Of a stretch of 64,000 nt of DNA, positions 43,350 through 53,133 are shown piece by piece; within the stretch, counting starts at the first letter, position 1; every line of letters begins with the position of its first letter. This DNA is from Fictibacillus arsenicus (GTDB lineage Bacteria; Bacillota; Bacilli; Bacillales; Fictibacillaceae). The translations under genes were made by a program, and so were the position numbers. The DNA lies in assembly GCF_001999465.1 (NCBI RefSeq), contig NZ_MQMF01000003.1, positions 1 through 64,000 of the forward strand. The letters run 5' to 3'. Below the pieces are notes generated by a model that was not told the origin of the DNA, made no database searches, and was given only the letters and a program-made list of their open reading frames with translations.

Positions 43350-44654
43350 ATGAGAATGGTTGATTTAATACAAAAAAAACGTGATGGAAAAGAACTGACG
43401 AAAGATGAGATCGATCATATTATTCAAAACTATACGAAAGGTGAAATTCCTGATTATCAAATGTCAGCTTTCGCGATGGCTGTATATTTTAAAGATATGA
43501 CAACTGAAGAACGTGCTAACTTCACAATGGCTATGGTAGAGTCTGGGGATCAGATCGACCTTTCTGCAATTGAAGGCATTAAAGTTGATAAGCACTCCAC
43601 TGGCGGTGTTGGCGATACTACAACACTTGTACTCGCTCCATTAGTTGCAGCTCTAGGTGTACCGGTTGCGAAGATGTCAGGCCGCGGGTTAGGACACACT
43701 GGAGGTACGATCGATAAGCTTGAAGCTGTTCCAGGGTTTCACGTAGAGATCGATAATAAACAGTTTATTGAATTAGTAAATAAAAACAAACTGGCTGTTA
43801 TCGGTCAAAGCGGAAATTTAACACCGGCTGATAAAAAGCTGTACGGTCTGCGAGATGTAACTGCAACTGTAAATTCAATCCCGCTTATTGCGAGCTCAAT
43901 CATGAGTAAGAAGATCGCTGCAGGTGCAGATGCGATCGTACTTGATGTTAAAACAGGTGCGGGTGCCTTTATGAAAACACCTGAAGAAGCGGAAGAGCTG
44001 GCAAATGCAATGGTTAAGATCGGAAATGCTGTAGGCAGAAATACAATGGCAGTAATTTCAGACATGAGTCAGCCGCTTGGACTTGCAATTGGTAATGCGC
44101 TTGAAATCAAGGAAGCGATTGATACGCTAAACGGTAAAGGCCCTAAGGATCTTGAAGAGCTTTGCTTAACATTAGGGTCTCATATGGTTTACTTGGCTAA
44201 AAAAGCAAGCTCACTTGAAGAAGCACGAGAAATGTTAAAAGACGCGATCTCTTCAGGAAAAGCGCTTGAAACATTAAAAGTTTTCTTAAAAGCTCAAGGA
44301 GGCGACGATTCAGTTGTTGATAATCCTGAAAACCTCCCTCAAGCTGCGCATACTTTTGAATTAACAGCAGATGAAGACGGTTATGTGTCCGAGATCATTG
44401 CAGATGAAATTGGAACTGCAGCGATGATCTTAGGTGCCGGAAGAGCAACGAAAGAATCGGAAATCGATTTAGCAGTAGGATTAATGCTGAACAAAAAAGT
44501 TGGAGACCAAGTTTCTAAAGGTGATTCTCTTGTAACCATCTACAGCAACACGGAAAATGTTGAAGATGTTAAAAATAGAATCCGCAGCGCCTATACAATA
44601 TCGAAAAACGCTGTTGATGCACCACCTTTGATTTATAAAGAAATTAAACAATAA
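43350..44654 (+). CDS. pdp: Pyrimidine-nucleoside phosphorylase
   Basis: A 434-residue enzyme of the thymidine phosphorylase family: phosphate site [25 protein letters not shown], and the base site RDVT...IASSIMSKK. The start MRMVDLI matches B. subtilis Pdp; AAAGTGGTG precedes ATG 43350. It splits uridine and thymidine into base and pentose 1-phosphate. Last gene of the operon, closed by a strong terminator. Confidence 0.94.
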   Translation: MRMVDLIQKKRDGKELTKDEIDHIIQNYTKGEIPDYQMSAFAMAVYFKDMTTEERANFTMAMVESGDQIDLSAIEGIKVDKHSTGGVGDTTTLVLAPLVAALGVPVAKMSGRGLGHTGGTIDKLEAVPGFHVEIDNKQFIELVNKNKLAVIGQSGNLTPADKKLYGLRDVTATVNSIPLIASSIMSKKIAAGADAIVLDVKTGAGAFMKTPEEAEELANAMVKIGNAVGRNTMAVISDMSQPLGLAIGNALEIKEAIDTLNGKGPKDLEELCLTLGSHMVYLAKKASSLEEAREMLKDAISSGKALETLKVFLKAQGGDDSVVDNPENLPQAAHTFELTADEDGYVSEIIADEIGTAAMILGAGRATKESEIDLAVGLMLNKKVGDQVSKGDSLVTIYSNTENVEDVKNRIRSAYTISKNAVDAPPLIYKEIKQ

Positions 44655-44659
44655 TTATA

Positions 44660-44712
44660 GAAAAAGAGGCTGGCTCATTGAATAAAATCAATGAGTTCTG
44701 GTCTCTTTTTTG
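44660..44712 (+). terminator. Rho-independent terminator after pdp
   Basis: Outer AAAAAGAG/CTCTTTTTT and inner CTCATTGA/TCAATGAG pairs form a long hairpin with a T-run tail. Confidence 0.9.
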
Positions 44713-44851
44713 TTTTTGAAAAAAAATTGTACGTTATTTTTAATATATGGAACTTTCGACAAAATTGATAAGCGATGTAACGTCCATAATTATTCCGGAC
44801 AAAGTTACTGTAAAAACTAATTTTTCTTATTTATCACAGATGGAAAATACG

Positions 44852-44880
44852 GTATAAAGTGAAAAATTATGGAAAAAATA
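44852..44880 (+). promoter_or_regulatory. Sigma-F (or sigma-G) promoter of dacF
   Basis: GTATA (44852-44856) and GGAAAAAATA (44871-44880) match the sigma-F consensus GYWTA and GGNRANANTW at every specified position, with a 14-base spacer (about 15 is usual). It lies 25 bases before the dacF start. Confidence 0.75.
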
Positions 44881-44905
44881 AAACTATATGAATGGAGGGA
44901 AAAGT

Positions 44906-46072
44906 ATGAAAGCCTTGATTTCAGGTTTATTAAGTTTGTGTCTGTTAGCGTCATTTTCCGTTCCAAAAGCGGATGCTGCAGAAAAAGAAAAAGTAAAATT
45001 AGCGGAAAAAAGTCATTCTGCTATTTTAATGGAACAAGACAGTGGAACTGTATTGTATGAAAAGAACAGCCACGAGAAGCTTCCGCCAGCGAGTATGACT
45101 AAAATTATGACGTTAATTTTAGTTATGGAATCAATTGATAAAGGCAAGATCAGCTGGAACGATAAAATTCGTGTAAGTGAGTATGCTGCAAGCATGGGCG
45201 GATCGCAAATATTCCTGGAACCTGGAGAAGAAATGCGAGTAGAGGATATGGTTAAAGGAATTGCAATTGGAAGTGCCAACGATGCATCCGTTGCAATGGC
45301 AGAGCATATTGCGGGATCTGCAGATTCATTCGTAGGTTTGATGAACGATAAAGCAAAAAAATTAGGATTAAAAGATACCTTCTTTAAGAATGCAACAGGG
45401 CTGCCGGCAGCTGGTCATTATACATCTGCACATGATATGGCGATCATGGGGAAAGAGCTTCTTAAACATGAAGAGGTAACAAAATTTACTGGACTATATG
45501 AAGATTATTTGCGTGAAGATACTGACAAGAAATTTTGGCTTGTGAACACAAACCGCCTTGTTAAGTTTTATCCTGGTGTGGATGGATTAAAAACAGGATT
45601 TACGAATGAGGCGAAATATTGTTTAACCGCTACAGCAAATAAAAATGGAATGAGAGTTATAGCTGTTGTAATGGGAGCACCGACACCGAAAGATAGAAAC
45701 GCACAGGTTACTTCTATGCTTGATTATGCATTTACTCAATTCTCAACAAAAAAATTGTTTGATCGCCATGAAATCGTGAAAGAAGTGAAAGTTCAAAAGG
45801 CGGACAAACCTAAACTTCCAGTGGTTACTTCTGAGAATATATCTCTTTTATTGAAAAAAGGAGAAAGTGCTAAAAAGATAAAAACAGAGGTCACTGTTGA
45901 TAAAGATTTGAAAATGCCTGTTAAAAAGGGCCAGCAGATTGGAACTTTAAAGATATGGAACGGCAAAGATCTTATTACAGTAAGCCCAGTATTGGCTTCG
46001 GAAACGATAAAGAAAGCTTCCTGGTGGAAATTATTTAAACGTACAGCAGGACAAATGTCAAAATCCCTATAA
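44906..46072 (+). CDS. dacF: D-alanyl-D-alanine carboxypeptidase DacF
   Basis: A 388-residue low-molecular-weight penicillin-binding protein. It has a signal peptide (cleaved after ADA), the catalytic SxxK in ASMTKIM, SxN in GSANDAS and KTG in LKTGFT, then a C-terminal beta domain and amphipathic tail (KKASWWKLFKRT) for membrane binding. It trims stem peptides of spore peptidoglycan from the forespore side. GGAGGG precedes ATG 44906. Position before spoIIA is as in Bacillus. Confidence 0.92.
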   Translation: MKALISGLLSLCLLASFSVPKADAAEKEKVKLAEKSHSAILMEQDSGTVLYEKNSHEKLPPASMTKIMTLILVMESIDKGKISWNDKIRVSEYAASMGGSQIFLEPGEEMRVEDMVKGIAIGSANDASVAMAEHIAGSADSFVGLMNDKAKKLGLKDTFFKNATGLPAAGHYTSAHDMAIMGKELLKHEEVTKFTGLYEDYLREDTDKKFWLVNTNRLVKFYPGVDGLKTGFTNEAKYCLTATANKNGMRVIAVVMGAPTPKDRNAQVTSMLDYAFTQFSTKKLFDRHEIVKEVKVQKADKPKLPVVTSENISLLLKKGESAKKIKTEVTVDKDLKMPVKKGQQIGTLKIWNGKDLITVSPVLASETIKKASWWKLFKRTAGQMSKSL

Positions 46073-46096
46073 ACCATCGTAATTCTTGACATTTAA

Positions 46097-46153
46097 AGGC
46101 GAATTCCCACTAGTTTTGTCATCGGTGAAGGAATTCGTCTATTTTTATAGAAA
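46097..46153 (+). promoter_or_regulatory. Sigma-H promoter of spoIIA overlapping a dacF terminator-like hairpin
   Basis: GAAGGAATT (46127-46135) is a perfect sigma-H -35 (RNAGGAWWW). After 11 bases comes ATAGAAA (46147-46153), a 6 of 7 match to RNNGAAT. The -35 is inside the 3' arm of an 11-bp hairpin (AGGCGAATTCC 46097-46107, GGAATTCGTCT 46130-46140) followed by ATTTTTAT, which may end dacF transcripts. Confidence 0.75.
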
Positions 46154-46186
46154 ATCACGTTATCCAAAAAAGAAGGAGAGGATAGC

Positions 46187-46537
46187 GTGGGATTAGCTGT
46201 CAATCTGGAACTTAAACACAGCGTTTTGTGTATCCGCTTAGACGGAGAACTTGATCACCATACAGCAGACTTGCTCAGATCACAAGTGGAAGATTACTTG
46301 AAAAAGCATACCGTAAACCACATTGTTCTTAATTTAGAAGGATTAAGTTTTATGGATAGCTCTGGTCTTGGTGTCATTTTAGGCCGTTATAAACAAATAA
46401 AGAATCAGAATGGAGAAATGGTGGTATGCGCTATTTCGCCTGCTGTAAAAAGACTTTTTGAAATGTCAGGCTTATTTAAAATAATCAGGCTGGAAGAAGA
46501 TGAAGAGCTTGCACTGCAGGCTTTGGGGGTGGCTTAA
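46187..46537 (+). CDS. spoIIAA: Anti-sigma-F factor antagonist SpoIIAA
   Basis: A 116-residue STAS-domain protein. The phosphorylation site is in [14 protein letters not shown], corresponding to Ser58 of B. subtilis SpoIIAA. Unphosphorylated, it frees sigma-F from SpoIIAB in the forespore. The start is GTG 46187 after GAAGGAGAGG. The spoIIAB start overlaps its stop. Confidence 0.95.
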   Translation: MGLAVNLELKHSVLCIRLDGELDHHTADLLRSQVEDYLKKHTVNHIVLNLEGLSFMDSSGLGVILGRYKQIKNQNGEMVVCAISPAVKRLFEMSGLFKIIRLEEDEELALQALGVA

Positions 46538-46538
46538 T

Positions 46539-46979
46539 ATGAGAAATGAAATGAAGATTCAGTTTTCAGCATTAAGTCAGAATGAATCCTTTGCCCGTGT
46601 GACTGTTGCAGCATTTATAGCGCAAGTGGATCCTACAGTGGACGAATTAACTGAAATCAAAACTGTGGTATCTGAAGCCGTTACAAATGCAATTATTCAT
46701 GGCTATGAAAATAAAGCAACGGGCATGGTTTACATTGAAGCAGCGATAGAAGAGGACACGATCCACCTAACGATTCGTGACGAAGGATTAGGGATACCAG
46801 ATCTGGATCAGGCGAGACAGCCTTTATATACTTCTAAGCCAGAGCTGGAACGTTCAGGAATGGGCTTTACCATCATGGAGAATTTTATGGACGAAGTTGA
46901 AGTCATCTCAGAACCGTCGTACGGAACTACAATTCATTTGACAAAATACTTAACCAAAAATAAAGCTATGTGTAATTAA
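46539..46979 (+). CDS. spoIIAB: Anti-sigma-F factor / SpoIIAA kinase SpoIIAB
   Basis: A 146-residue GHKL kinase. ATP-site motifs are [11 protein letters not shown] (N box), RDEGLGIPD (G1) and RSGMGFTIM (G2). It holds sigma-F inactive and phosphorylates SpoIIAA. ATG 46539 is preceded by GGGGGTGG; upstream frame lies within spoIIAA. Confidence 0.95.
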   Translation: MRNEMKIQFSALSQNESFARVTVAAFIAQVDPTVDELTEIKTVVSEAVTNAIIHGYENKATGMVYIEAAIEEDTIHLTIRDEGLGIPDLDQARQPLYTSKPELERSGMGFTIMENFMDEVEVISEPSYGTTIHLTKYLTKNKAMCN

Positions 46980-46991
46980 GGGAGTATGCCT

Positions 46992-47750
46992 ATGGATGTC
47001 GAGGTGAAAGGCAGCAAAAGCGAACCGTTTCTTAAGGATGAAGAGATAAAATTATTAATTAAACAAAGCCAGGAAGGTGATCAGCACGCCCGCGATACGA
47101 TTGTTGAAAAAAACATGCGGCTTGTCTGGTCTGTGGTTCAGCGCTTTTTAAACAGAGGTTATGAGGCAGATGACCTTTTCCAAATCGGCAGTATTGGTTT
47201 GTTAAAATCAGTGGATAAATTTGATTTGTCATACGATGTAAGATTCTCGACATACGCTGTTCCGATGATTATCGGCGAGATCCAGCGCTTCATACGTGAC
47301 GACGGAACAGTAAAAGTTAGCCGTTCTCTGAAAGAGACTGGCAACAAGGTTCGAAAAGCTAAAGACGAGTTATCTAAATCTCTTGGACGGACACCGACGA
47401 TTAATGAAGTTGCTCAATATTTAGAGGTAGCGGTGGAAGATGTTATTATGGCACAAGACGCTGTAAGAGCACCTCAGTCCATTCATGAGACTGTTTATGA
47501 AAATGATGGTGACCCAATAACACTTTTAGACCAAATTTCAGACCACGCAGAAAGTAAGTGGTTTGATAAAATTGCTTTAAAAGATATTATGGACAAGCTT
47601 GATGAGCGTGAGCGTCTAATCGTGTATCTGCGCTATTTTAAAGACCAGACGCAATCTGAAGTAGCTGAACGGCTTGCTATTTCGCAAGTTCAAGTATCAA
47701 GGCTAGAAAAGAAAATATTGTTATTTATGAAAAACCAGATGGAGACTTAA
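46992..47750 (+). CDS. sigF: RNA polymerase sigma-F factor
   Basis: A 252-residue sporulation sigma factor. Region 2 has VEKNMRLVWSVVQRFLNRGY and ADDLFQIGSIGLLKSVDKF; region 4 has YFKDQTQSEVAERL and SQVQVSRLEKK. It directs early forespore genes. The start at 46992 is seven bases after AAGGGAG and gives MDVEVKG as in B. subtilis; ATG 46986 is too close to the site. A strong terminator covers the stop. Confidence 0.96.
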   Translation: MDVEVKGSKSEPFLKDEEIKLLIKQSQEGDQHARDTIVEKNMRLVWSVVQRFLNRGYEADDLFQIGSIGLLKSVDKFDLSYDVRFSTYAVPMIIGEIQRFIRDDGTVKVSRSLKETGNKVRKAKDELSKSLGRTPTINEVAQYLEVAVEDVIMAQDAVRAPQSIHETVYENDGDPITLLDQISDHAESKWFDKIALKDIMDKLDERERLIVYLRYFKDQTQSEVAERLAISQVQVSRLEKKILLFMKNQMET

Positions 47751-47772
47751 TAAGTCTCCATCTGGTTTTTTA
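47733..47772 (+). terminator. Rho-independent terminator after sigF
   Basis: ACCAGATGGAGACTTA and TAAGTCTCCATCTGGT pair fully around one base, followed by T run; the stop codon is within it. Confidence 0.93.
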
Positions 47773-47810
47773 ATTTTTGGTGGTAGTTTTTGGATGTTTT
47801 TTGTTGTTAA

Positions 47811-47840
47811 GCATGATTAGAAATAGCAAATCGCATACTA
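47811..47840 (+). promoter_or_regulatory. Sigma-G promoter of the spoVA operon
   Basis: GCATG (47811-47815), an 18-base spacer and CATACTA (47834-47840) fit the sigma-G consensus GMATR-N18-CATNMTA exactly. The spoVAA start is 36 bases downstream. Confidence 0.85.
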
Positions 47841-47875
47841 AACACAAATGCGCTGATGAAAAGAGGCGAAGTAAG

Positions 47876-48496
47876 ATGGATAAAGTCATATACCTTCGAA
47901 TGCGGCAACGCGTACAAGTCCTTCAGCATCAGAGAGTAACGATTGGAGATGTAGCGCAAATCGTCGCATCAGATGAAAACGAAAGGAAGATTAAAGAATA
48001 TATCATTCACGAGGTAACACCAGAAGATAAACATTTAATCGTAATCGATGTAATGAAGGTGATAGGCAAGATTCAAAAAAGTAATACGGAAATCGATGTT
48101 CAGACGATCGGACCGGCCCAGTCCATCTTGGAAATCCAGATGAAACAAAAATCACTGGCTCCTGTATATTTTGTACTCGTGTGGCTTCTTCTCTTTACGG
48201 GCTCGGCTCTTGCTATCATGAATTTTCATGAAGATGTCAGCATGCAGCTTGTTCATCAGAAAATTTATTACATGATTACTGGGCATTATAAGGAGCAGCC
48301 GCTGCTGCTGCAGGTTCCTTATTCATTTGGCCTGGGGCTAGGAATGATCCTATTTTTTAATCATTTGTTTCGAAAAAGGCTTAATGAAGAACCAAGTCCG
48401 CTCGAAGTAGAAATGTTCAATTACCAGCAAGACCTCGATCAGTATGTAATAGTCCATGAAAATAAAGAAACAGAGAAGAAGATCAATGACAATTAA
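47876..48496 (+). CDS. spoVAA: Stage V sporulation protein AA
   Basis: A 206-residue protein: soluble N-terminal domain (VIYLRMRQRVQVLQHQRVTI) and C-terminal membrane segments (YFVLVWLLLFTGSALAIMNF, YSFGLGLGMILFF). It is a subunit of the inner-membrane channel that takes up Ca-DPA during sporulation and releases it in germination. ATG 47876 follows AAGAGGCGAAG. The end overlaps spoVAB. Confidence 0.93.
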   Translation: MDKVIYLRMRQRVQVLQHQRVTIGDVAQIVASDENERKIKEYIIHEVTPEDKHLIVIDVMKVIGKIQKSNTEIDVQTIGPAQSILEIQMKQKSLAPVYFVLVWLLLFTGSALAIMNFHEDVSMQLVHQKIYYMITGHYKEQPLLLQVPYSFGLGLGMILFFNHLFRKRLNEEPSPLEVEMFNYQQDLDQYVIVHENKETEKKINDN

Positions 48497-48908
48497 AGTG
48501 TTGCTTATCGCGTTTATTGGATTCGGCGGAGGAATAACTGTCGGTTCAGGCCTCGTTGCATTGATAACGGTTTTGGGGATTGTACCCAGGCTGATGCAGC
48601 TTTCAAAAACTTACAGCTTCATAAGAAGTTACGAGATAAGCATAATTCTTGGTGCCGTTTTAGGCGGATGGCTGAACTTGAGAAATGCATCATTCTCATT
48701 TTCGCCGATTATTCTTGCTCCGGTTGGATTGTTTGCTGGTATTTTTGTAGGAATGCTTGCCGCTGCATTAACAGAAGTATTAAATGTTTTGCCGATTTTA
48801 GCAAAACGAGTGGGCTTTGGGGAAAAAATCATCATTATTTTGATGGCTATTGTATTTGGAAAAATTACGGGGTCCTTGTTTCATTGGATCTATTATATCA
48901 ATCATTAA
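48486..48908 (+). CDS. spoVAB: Stage V sporulation protein AB
   Basis: A 140-residue membrane protein with about four to five hydrophobic segments (AFIGFGGGITVGSGLVALIT and following). Subunit of the SpoVA channel. The start at ATG 48486 overlaps spoVAA by 11 bases; an upstream in-frame start would lie deeper in spoVAA. Confidence 0.92.
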   Translation: MTIKVLLIAFIGFGGGITVGSGLVALITVLGIVPRLMQLSKTYSFIRSYEISIILGAVLGGWLNLRNASFSFSPIILAPVGLFAGIFVGMLAAALTEVLNVLPILAKRVGFGEKIIIILMAIVFGKITGSLFHWIYYINH

Positions 48909-48926
48909 GAAGTGGAGTGAAACAAC

Positions 48927-49382
48927 ATGGCAACAAAAGAGGAACAACAAGCTTATGCTGAAAAAATTAAACCGATACAGCCAAAACCGCCATATGTAAT
49001 CAATTGTTTAAAAGCATTTTTTGTTGGCGGATTAATCTGTTTGATCGGTCAAGGGATACAAAATTTTTATATGACGTTCTTTAACTTTTCACAAGAAACT
49101 GCAGGTAATCCAACTGTAGCAACGCTCATTTTAATCGCTGCTCTTCTGACGGGTCTTGGTGTATATGATAAGATCGGTCAGTTTGCTGGAGCCGGATCTA
49201 TAGTGCCAGTAACTGGTTTTGCCAACGCTGTAACGAGTGCTGCTCTGGAACATAAAAGCGAAGGGCTAGTATTGGGAGTCGCAACAAATCTGTTTAAACT
49301 GGCCGGAGCCGTTATTGTTTTTGGAGCGGTTGCCGCTTACGTTTTTGGAATGATCAGATATATATTTCAGCATGTGATGTGA
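48927..49382 (+). CDS. spoVAC: Stage V sporulation protein AC
   Basis: A 151-residue membrane protein with the family's GGLICLIGQG and GVYDKIGQFAGAGSIVPVTG segments. SpoVAC forms a mechanosensitive channel component for Ca-DPA release. GTGGAGTG precedes ATG 48927. Confidence 0.95.
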   Translation: MATKEEQQAYAEKIKPIQPKPPYVINCLKAFFVGGLICLIGQGIQNFYMTFFNFSQETAGNPTVATLILIAALLTGLGVYDKIGQFAGAGSIVPVTGFANAVTSAALEHKSEGLVLGVATNLFKLAGAVIVFGAVAAYVFGMIRYIFQHVM

Positions 49383-49393
49383 GGAGTGAGCTC

Positions 49394-50410
49394 ATGAATT
49401 TATTAGGCAGACAAACATGGAAATTCGCGAACAGCATTTATTTGAACGCTACAGGTACTGCCGTAGGTCCTATGGAAAGTGAAGGTCCTCTCGGTAGCTA
49501 TTTTGATAAAACTTATAACAATCTTCATTGCGGACAAAAAAATTGGGAGCTGGCTGAAAGGCAGCTGATGGAAGATGCAATTGATTTCTGTTTAAAGAAG
49601 TCAAAGCTTAACCCTGAAGACATTAATTTTTTGCTTGCAGGAGATCTTTTAAATCAGATAGTATCCTCGAATTACACAGCCAGAGGAAATGGTATTCCTT
49701 TTTTAGGGGTATTTGGAGCTTGTTCAACCTCGATGGAATCTCTTGCATTAGGAGCCGCCTTGGTAGATGGCGGTTATGCAAACCGGGTTATTGCTGCGGT
49801 CAGTTCACATAATGCTACTGCTGAGAGGCAATTTAGATATCCAACTGAATATGGAGGACAAAAACCAGATACAGCTACATTTACCGTAACTGGAGCAGGT
49901 GCAGCGCTCGTAAGTAAAGAGGTATCAGACATAAAGATTACATCAGCTACTGTCGGGAAAGTTGTAGATCTAGGTATTAAAGACCCTTTTGATATGGGCT
50001 CAGCTATGGCTCCTGCAGCCGCTGATACAATTGCAGCACATTTTAAAGAAATGAATGTATCTCCTGACGAGTACGATCTTATTGCTACGGGAGATTTGTC
50101 AGGTGTCGGAGCTCCAATTTTAAAAATGCTTCTTAAAGAACAGGGATATGACATTTCTGATAATCACCGTGACTGCGGCTTAATGGTCTATCGGTCAGAT
50201 CAGCAAGTGTTTGCCGGAGGAAGCGGATGTGCATGTTCAGCAGTCGTAACTTATGGCTATATCCTGGATGAAATACGAAAAGGGAATTTAAAGAAGGTAA
50301 TGATGGTCGCTACAGGTGCTCTGTTAAATCCTGTGATGGTTCAGCAAAAAGAAACAATTCCAACTGTCGCTCATGCAGTAGTTTTAGAGCGGGCGGAAGG
50401 AGGTATGTAA
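49394..50410 (+). CDS. spoVAD: Stage V sporulation protein AD
   Basis: A 338-residue thiolase-fold (ketoacyl-synthase-like) protein with [15 protein letters not shown] and the C-terminal [15 protein letters not shown]. SpoVAD binds dipicolinic acid and associates with the membrane subunits SpoVAC and SpoVAE. GAGGAGTGAG places the start at ATG 49394, not the GTG at 49379. Confidence 0.95.
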   Translation: MNLLGRQTWKFANSIYLNATGTAVGPMESEGPLGSYFDKTYNNLHCGQKNWELAERQLMEDAIDFCLKKSKLNPEDINFLLAGDLLNQIVSSNYTARGNGIPFLGVFGACSTSMESLALGAALVDGGYANRVIAAVSSHNATAERQFRYPTEYGGQKPDTATFTVTGAGAALVSKEVSDIKITSATVGKVVDLGIKDPFDMGSAMAPAAADTIAAHFKEMNVSPDEYDLIATGDLSGVGAPILKMLLKEQGYDISDNHRDCGLMVYRSDQQVFAGGSGCACSAVVTYGYILDEIRKGNLKKVMMVATGALLNPVMVQQKETIPTVAHAVVLERAEGGM

Positions 50411-50411
50411 G

Positions 50412-50762
50412 ATGGAATTTCTATGGGCCTTTATTGTAGGGGGACTAATTTGTGTAGTTGGTCAATTAATGATGGACATTTTAAAATTGACACCTGCCCA
50501 TGTTACAACATCATTTGTTGTAATTGGAGCTTTACTGGATGCTTTCGGTATTTATGACAACCTCATTAAATTTGCAGGAGCAGGAGCTACTGTTCCAATT
50601 ACCAGCTTCGGACACTCATTGCTGCACGGAGCAATGGCAGCAGCTGATGAACATGGATTTATCGGTATAGCAATGGGAATTTTCGAGTTAACTTCTGCAG
50701 GAATATCCTCTGCGATACTTTTTGGATTTTTAGTTGCAGTTATCTTCGAACCAAAGGGGTGA
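50412..50762 (+). CDS. spoVAEb: Stage V sporulation protein AE (SpoVAEb)
   Basis: A 116-residue membrane protein related to Spo[22 protein letters not shown] and [20 protein letters not shown] occupy the same places. Channel subunit. It begins one base after spoVAD. Confidence 0.93.
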   Translation: MEFLWAFIVGGLICVVGQLMMDILKLTPAHVTTSFVVIGALLDAFGIYDNLIKFAGAGATVPITSFGHSLLHGAMAAADEHGFIGIAMGIFELTSAGISSAILFGFLVAVIFEPKG

Positions 50763-50768
50763 TTGAGG

Positions 50769-51359
50769 GTGAAAAAACGGATTATTTTCATAACGGATGG
50801 AGATCTCTATGCGCTTAGGGTTGTAGAACATGCTGCCAAAATTATTGGCGGACGCTGTATTTCACAGTCCTGGGGAAATCCGACGAAAAAAAGCGGAGAA
50901 GAACTTGTTGAAATGATCCGTAAAACCCCTCATGATCCTGTGCTTGTCATGTTTGATGATTGTGGCTTTAAAGGTGAAGGTCCTGGGGAGCAGGCTATGA
51001 GAATTATTCATAAGCAAGAGGATTTTGATGTTATAGGAGCTGTAGCAGTCGCATCTAAAACGCATTTTGCAGAATGGACAAAGGTTCATTGTTCGATGGA
51101 CAGATATGGTGAACTCACTGAGTTTGGGATTGACAAAAGCGGATTGCCTGATTTGGAAACTGGAAGGATCAATGGAGATACAGTCTATATATTAGACGAG
51201 CTGAATCTCCCTTTTGTTATAGGGGTAGGCGATATAGGAAAGATGGCAGGTTTCGATTCTGTTGAAAAAGGAGCCCCTATAACCTTAAAGGCAATCAATC
51301 TCATTCTAGAAAGGAGCGAAATGCATGGCAAATACAAAGAACAAAACACCGATCAGTAA
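50769..51359 (+). CDS. spoVAEa: Stage V sporulation protein AEa (SpoVAEa)
   Basis: A 196-residue soluble protein beginning with RIIFITDGDLYALRVVEHAA and with VLVMFDDCGFKGEGPGE at the centre. It is coded between spoVAEb and spoVAF as in Bacillus and is a minor SpoVA component of unclear role. GTG 50769, about nine bases after AAGGGG, is favoured over TTG 50763. Its end overlaps spoVAF by 35 bases. Confidence 0.9.
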   Translation: MKKRIIFITDGDLYALRVVEHAAKIIGGRCISQSWGNPTKKSGEELVEMIRKTPHDPVLVMFDDCGFKGEGPGEQAMRIIHKQEDFDVIGAVAVASKTHFAEWTKVHCSMDRYGELTEFGIDKSGLPDLETGRINGDTVYILDELNLPFVIGVGDIGKMAGFDSVEKGAPITLKAINLILERSEMHGKYKEQNTDQ

Positions 51360-52797
51360 AAATATAGAAGAGAATGAAAAGTTCTTAAAAGACCGCCTTG
51401 GCATCGGGGTAAGTTTTGATGTAGGTGTCCGAAAAATATTTGTACTCAAAAAAGAGCTTCAGCTATATTATTGTACCGGTCTTTGTGACAGTGAATTTAT
51501 CATTATGCTGTATCGCGAGCTTATGGACATGGACCATGGCCACAGATCTCCAGGGAAAGTAAAAGATCTTGTACATAATCACCTTGCTCATCAGCAGGTT
51601 GAGCTTACAAAATCACTAGATGAAGCGGTAGACCGTATGCTTTCAGGATTGATAGTCATTTTTCTTGATGGTGAGGAAGAAGCGTTCATAGTAGACGTGA
51701 GAAGCTATCCAGGAAGGTCACCTGAAGAACCGGATATCGAAAAAGTTGTAAGGGGAGCTCGTGACGGCTATACAGAAAACATCATTATTAATACAGCTCT
51801 TACGAGAAGAAGAATACGGGATGAAAGACTTAGACATGAAATTCTGCAAGTAGGCGAACGATCAAAGACGGATATCTGCATTTCATATATCCAGGATGTT
51901 GCTGACCCTGGTCTGGTAGATCTTATCAGAAAAGAACTAAGTAAAATTGAAATAGATGGGATTCCCATGGCGGACAAGACCATTGAAGAGTTTATCGTAA
52001 AGCAAGGCTGGAACCCGTTTCCACTCGTACGGTATACAGAAAGACCAGATGTTGCCGCGCAGCATTTAATGGAAGGGCATGTATTAATCATCACGGATAC
52101 TACACCAAGTGTAATGATCACACCGACTACACTTTTTCATCACGTCCAGCACGCAGAAGAATATCGGCAAACACCATTTATCGGTGCCTTCTTAAGATGG
52201 ATTCGTTTTAGCGGGATAATCATGTCCGTTTTTTTGGTGCCGATGTGGCTTTTATTTTCAATGCAACAACAGCTGCTGCCTGACTTTATAGACTTTATTG
52301 GACCTAATAAAACAACGAATATTCCATTGTTCCTGCAAATTTTGTTTGCTGAAATTGGGATTGATATACTAAGGCTGGCCGCCATTCATACTCCAAGCTC
52401 ACTTTCAACGGCAATGGGGCTGATTGCTGCAATTCTGATCGGTCAAATTGCGATAGATGTTGGTTTGTTTGTTCCTGAGGTTATGTTGTACGTGGCCATA
52501 GCAGCAATTGGTGGATTCTCGACCCCAAGTTATGAACTTAGTGTAGCGAATAAAGTAGTCAGACTTGTTCTTATAGTATTAGTGGTACTGTTTAAGGTCC
52601 CAGGCTACATGATTGGAGTAACGTTGTTTATTCTTTACTTAAGCACCATAAAAAATTTAAACACGCCATATCTATGGCCGTTCATACCATTTAATCCAAA
52701 AGCGTTTTTGCAGATTCTTGTACGGGTTGCCGTGCCGCTTTCAAAAGTGCGTCCTAGCATCGTACATCCGCAGAATAGAAAAAAGCAGCCAAACTAA
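51325..52797 (+). CDS. spoVAF: Stage V sporulation protein AF (GerA-family)
   Basis: A 490-residue protein of the GerAA family. A soluble N-terminal half (residues 1-290) carries IIINTALTRRRIRDERLR, and about five membrane segments follow, with the conserved PFIGAFLRWIRFSG and TPSSLSTAMGLIAAILIG. It interacts with germinant receptors and speeds germination in relatives. AAAGGAG precedes ATG 51325. Last gene of the spoVA operon; no clear terminator follows. Confidence 0.93.
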   Translation: MANTKNKTPISKNIEENEKFLKDRLGIGVSFDVGVRKIFVLKKELQLYYCTGLCDSEFIIMLYRELMDMDHGHRSPGKVKDLVHNHLAHQQVELTKSLDEAVDRMLSGLIVIFLDGEEEAFIVDVRSYPGRSPEEPDIEKVVRGARDGYTENIIINTALTRRRIRDERLRHEILQVGERSKTDICISYIQDVADPGLVDLIRKELSKIEIDGIPMADKTIEEFIVKQGWNPFPLVRYTERPDVAAQHLMEGHVLIITDTTPSVMITPTTLFHHVQHAEEYRQTPFIGAFLRWIRFSGIIMSVFLVPMWLLFSMQQQLLPDFIDFIGPNKTTNIPLFLQILFAEIGIDILRLAAIHTPSSLSTAMGLIAAILIGQIAIDVGLFVPEVMLYVAIAAIGGFSTPSYELSVANKVVRLVLIVLVVLFKVPGYMIGVTLFILYLSTIKNLNTPYLWPFIPFNPKAFLQILVRVAVPLSKVRPSIVHPQNRKKQPN

Positions 52798-52857
52798 TGT
52801 ATCTGTCCCTTGTGGATTAACAAAAATTGTGCTAAAATTCATAACTAATTCAATATA

Positions 52858-53087
52858 TGCCTCATTTGAGGTAGAGGCGCAAAACGAATAAGTAGCATAT
52901 GGAGTTCATGGAAGACGATGAAATATGTCGAAAGGTCAATTTGCCGAAGTGTAAAAGGAGATCCATTTCTTTTTATGCTGGGCCGTTGCTGAACAAGCAG
53001 CGGACTGTCACTACAACAGTAGTGGAGAGCTATTCCGACATGAGGGCACGGTCATGACAGCCTGCCTTAATTGCGGCTGTTTTTTAT
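52858..53087 (+). ncRNA. Lysine riboswitch (L box)
   Basis: The leader holds the conserved L-box blocks GAGGTAGAGGCGC (52868), AGTAGC, CCGAAGTGT, GCTGGGCCG, GGACTGTCAC and TAGTGGAGAGCTA. These are followed by a terminator ACAGCC/GGCTGT with T run at 53057-53087. With lysine bound, the terminator should form and switch off lysA 47 bases downstream. It fills the 336-base gap after spoVAF. Confidence 0.95.
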
Positions 53088-53133
53088 TATTGTCGGGATT
53101 GAATTCTCCATCATCATGGAGAGGGGATTAATT

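Noticed and set aside
49774-50154. 126-residue minus-strand frame inside spoVAD
   Set aside because: A shadow of the thiolase-fold coding sequence with no start signal.
53071-53133. N-terminal extension of lysA
   Set aside because: It covers the lysine riboswitch terminator; GTG 53134 has the ribosome site and family N-terminus.
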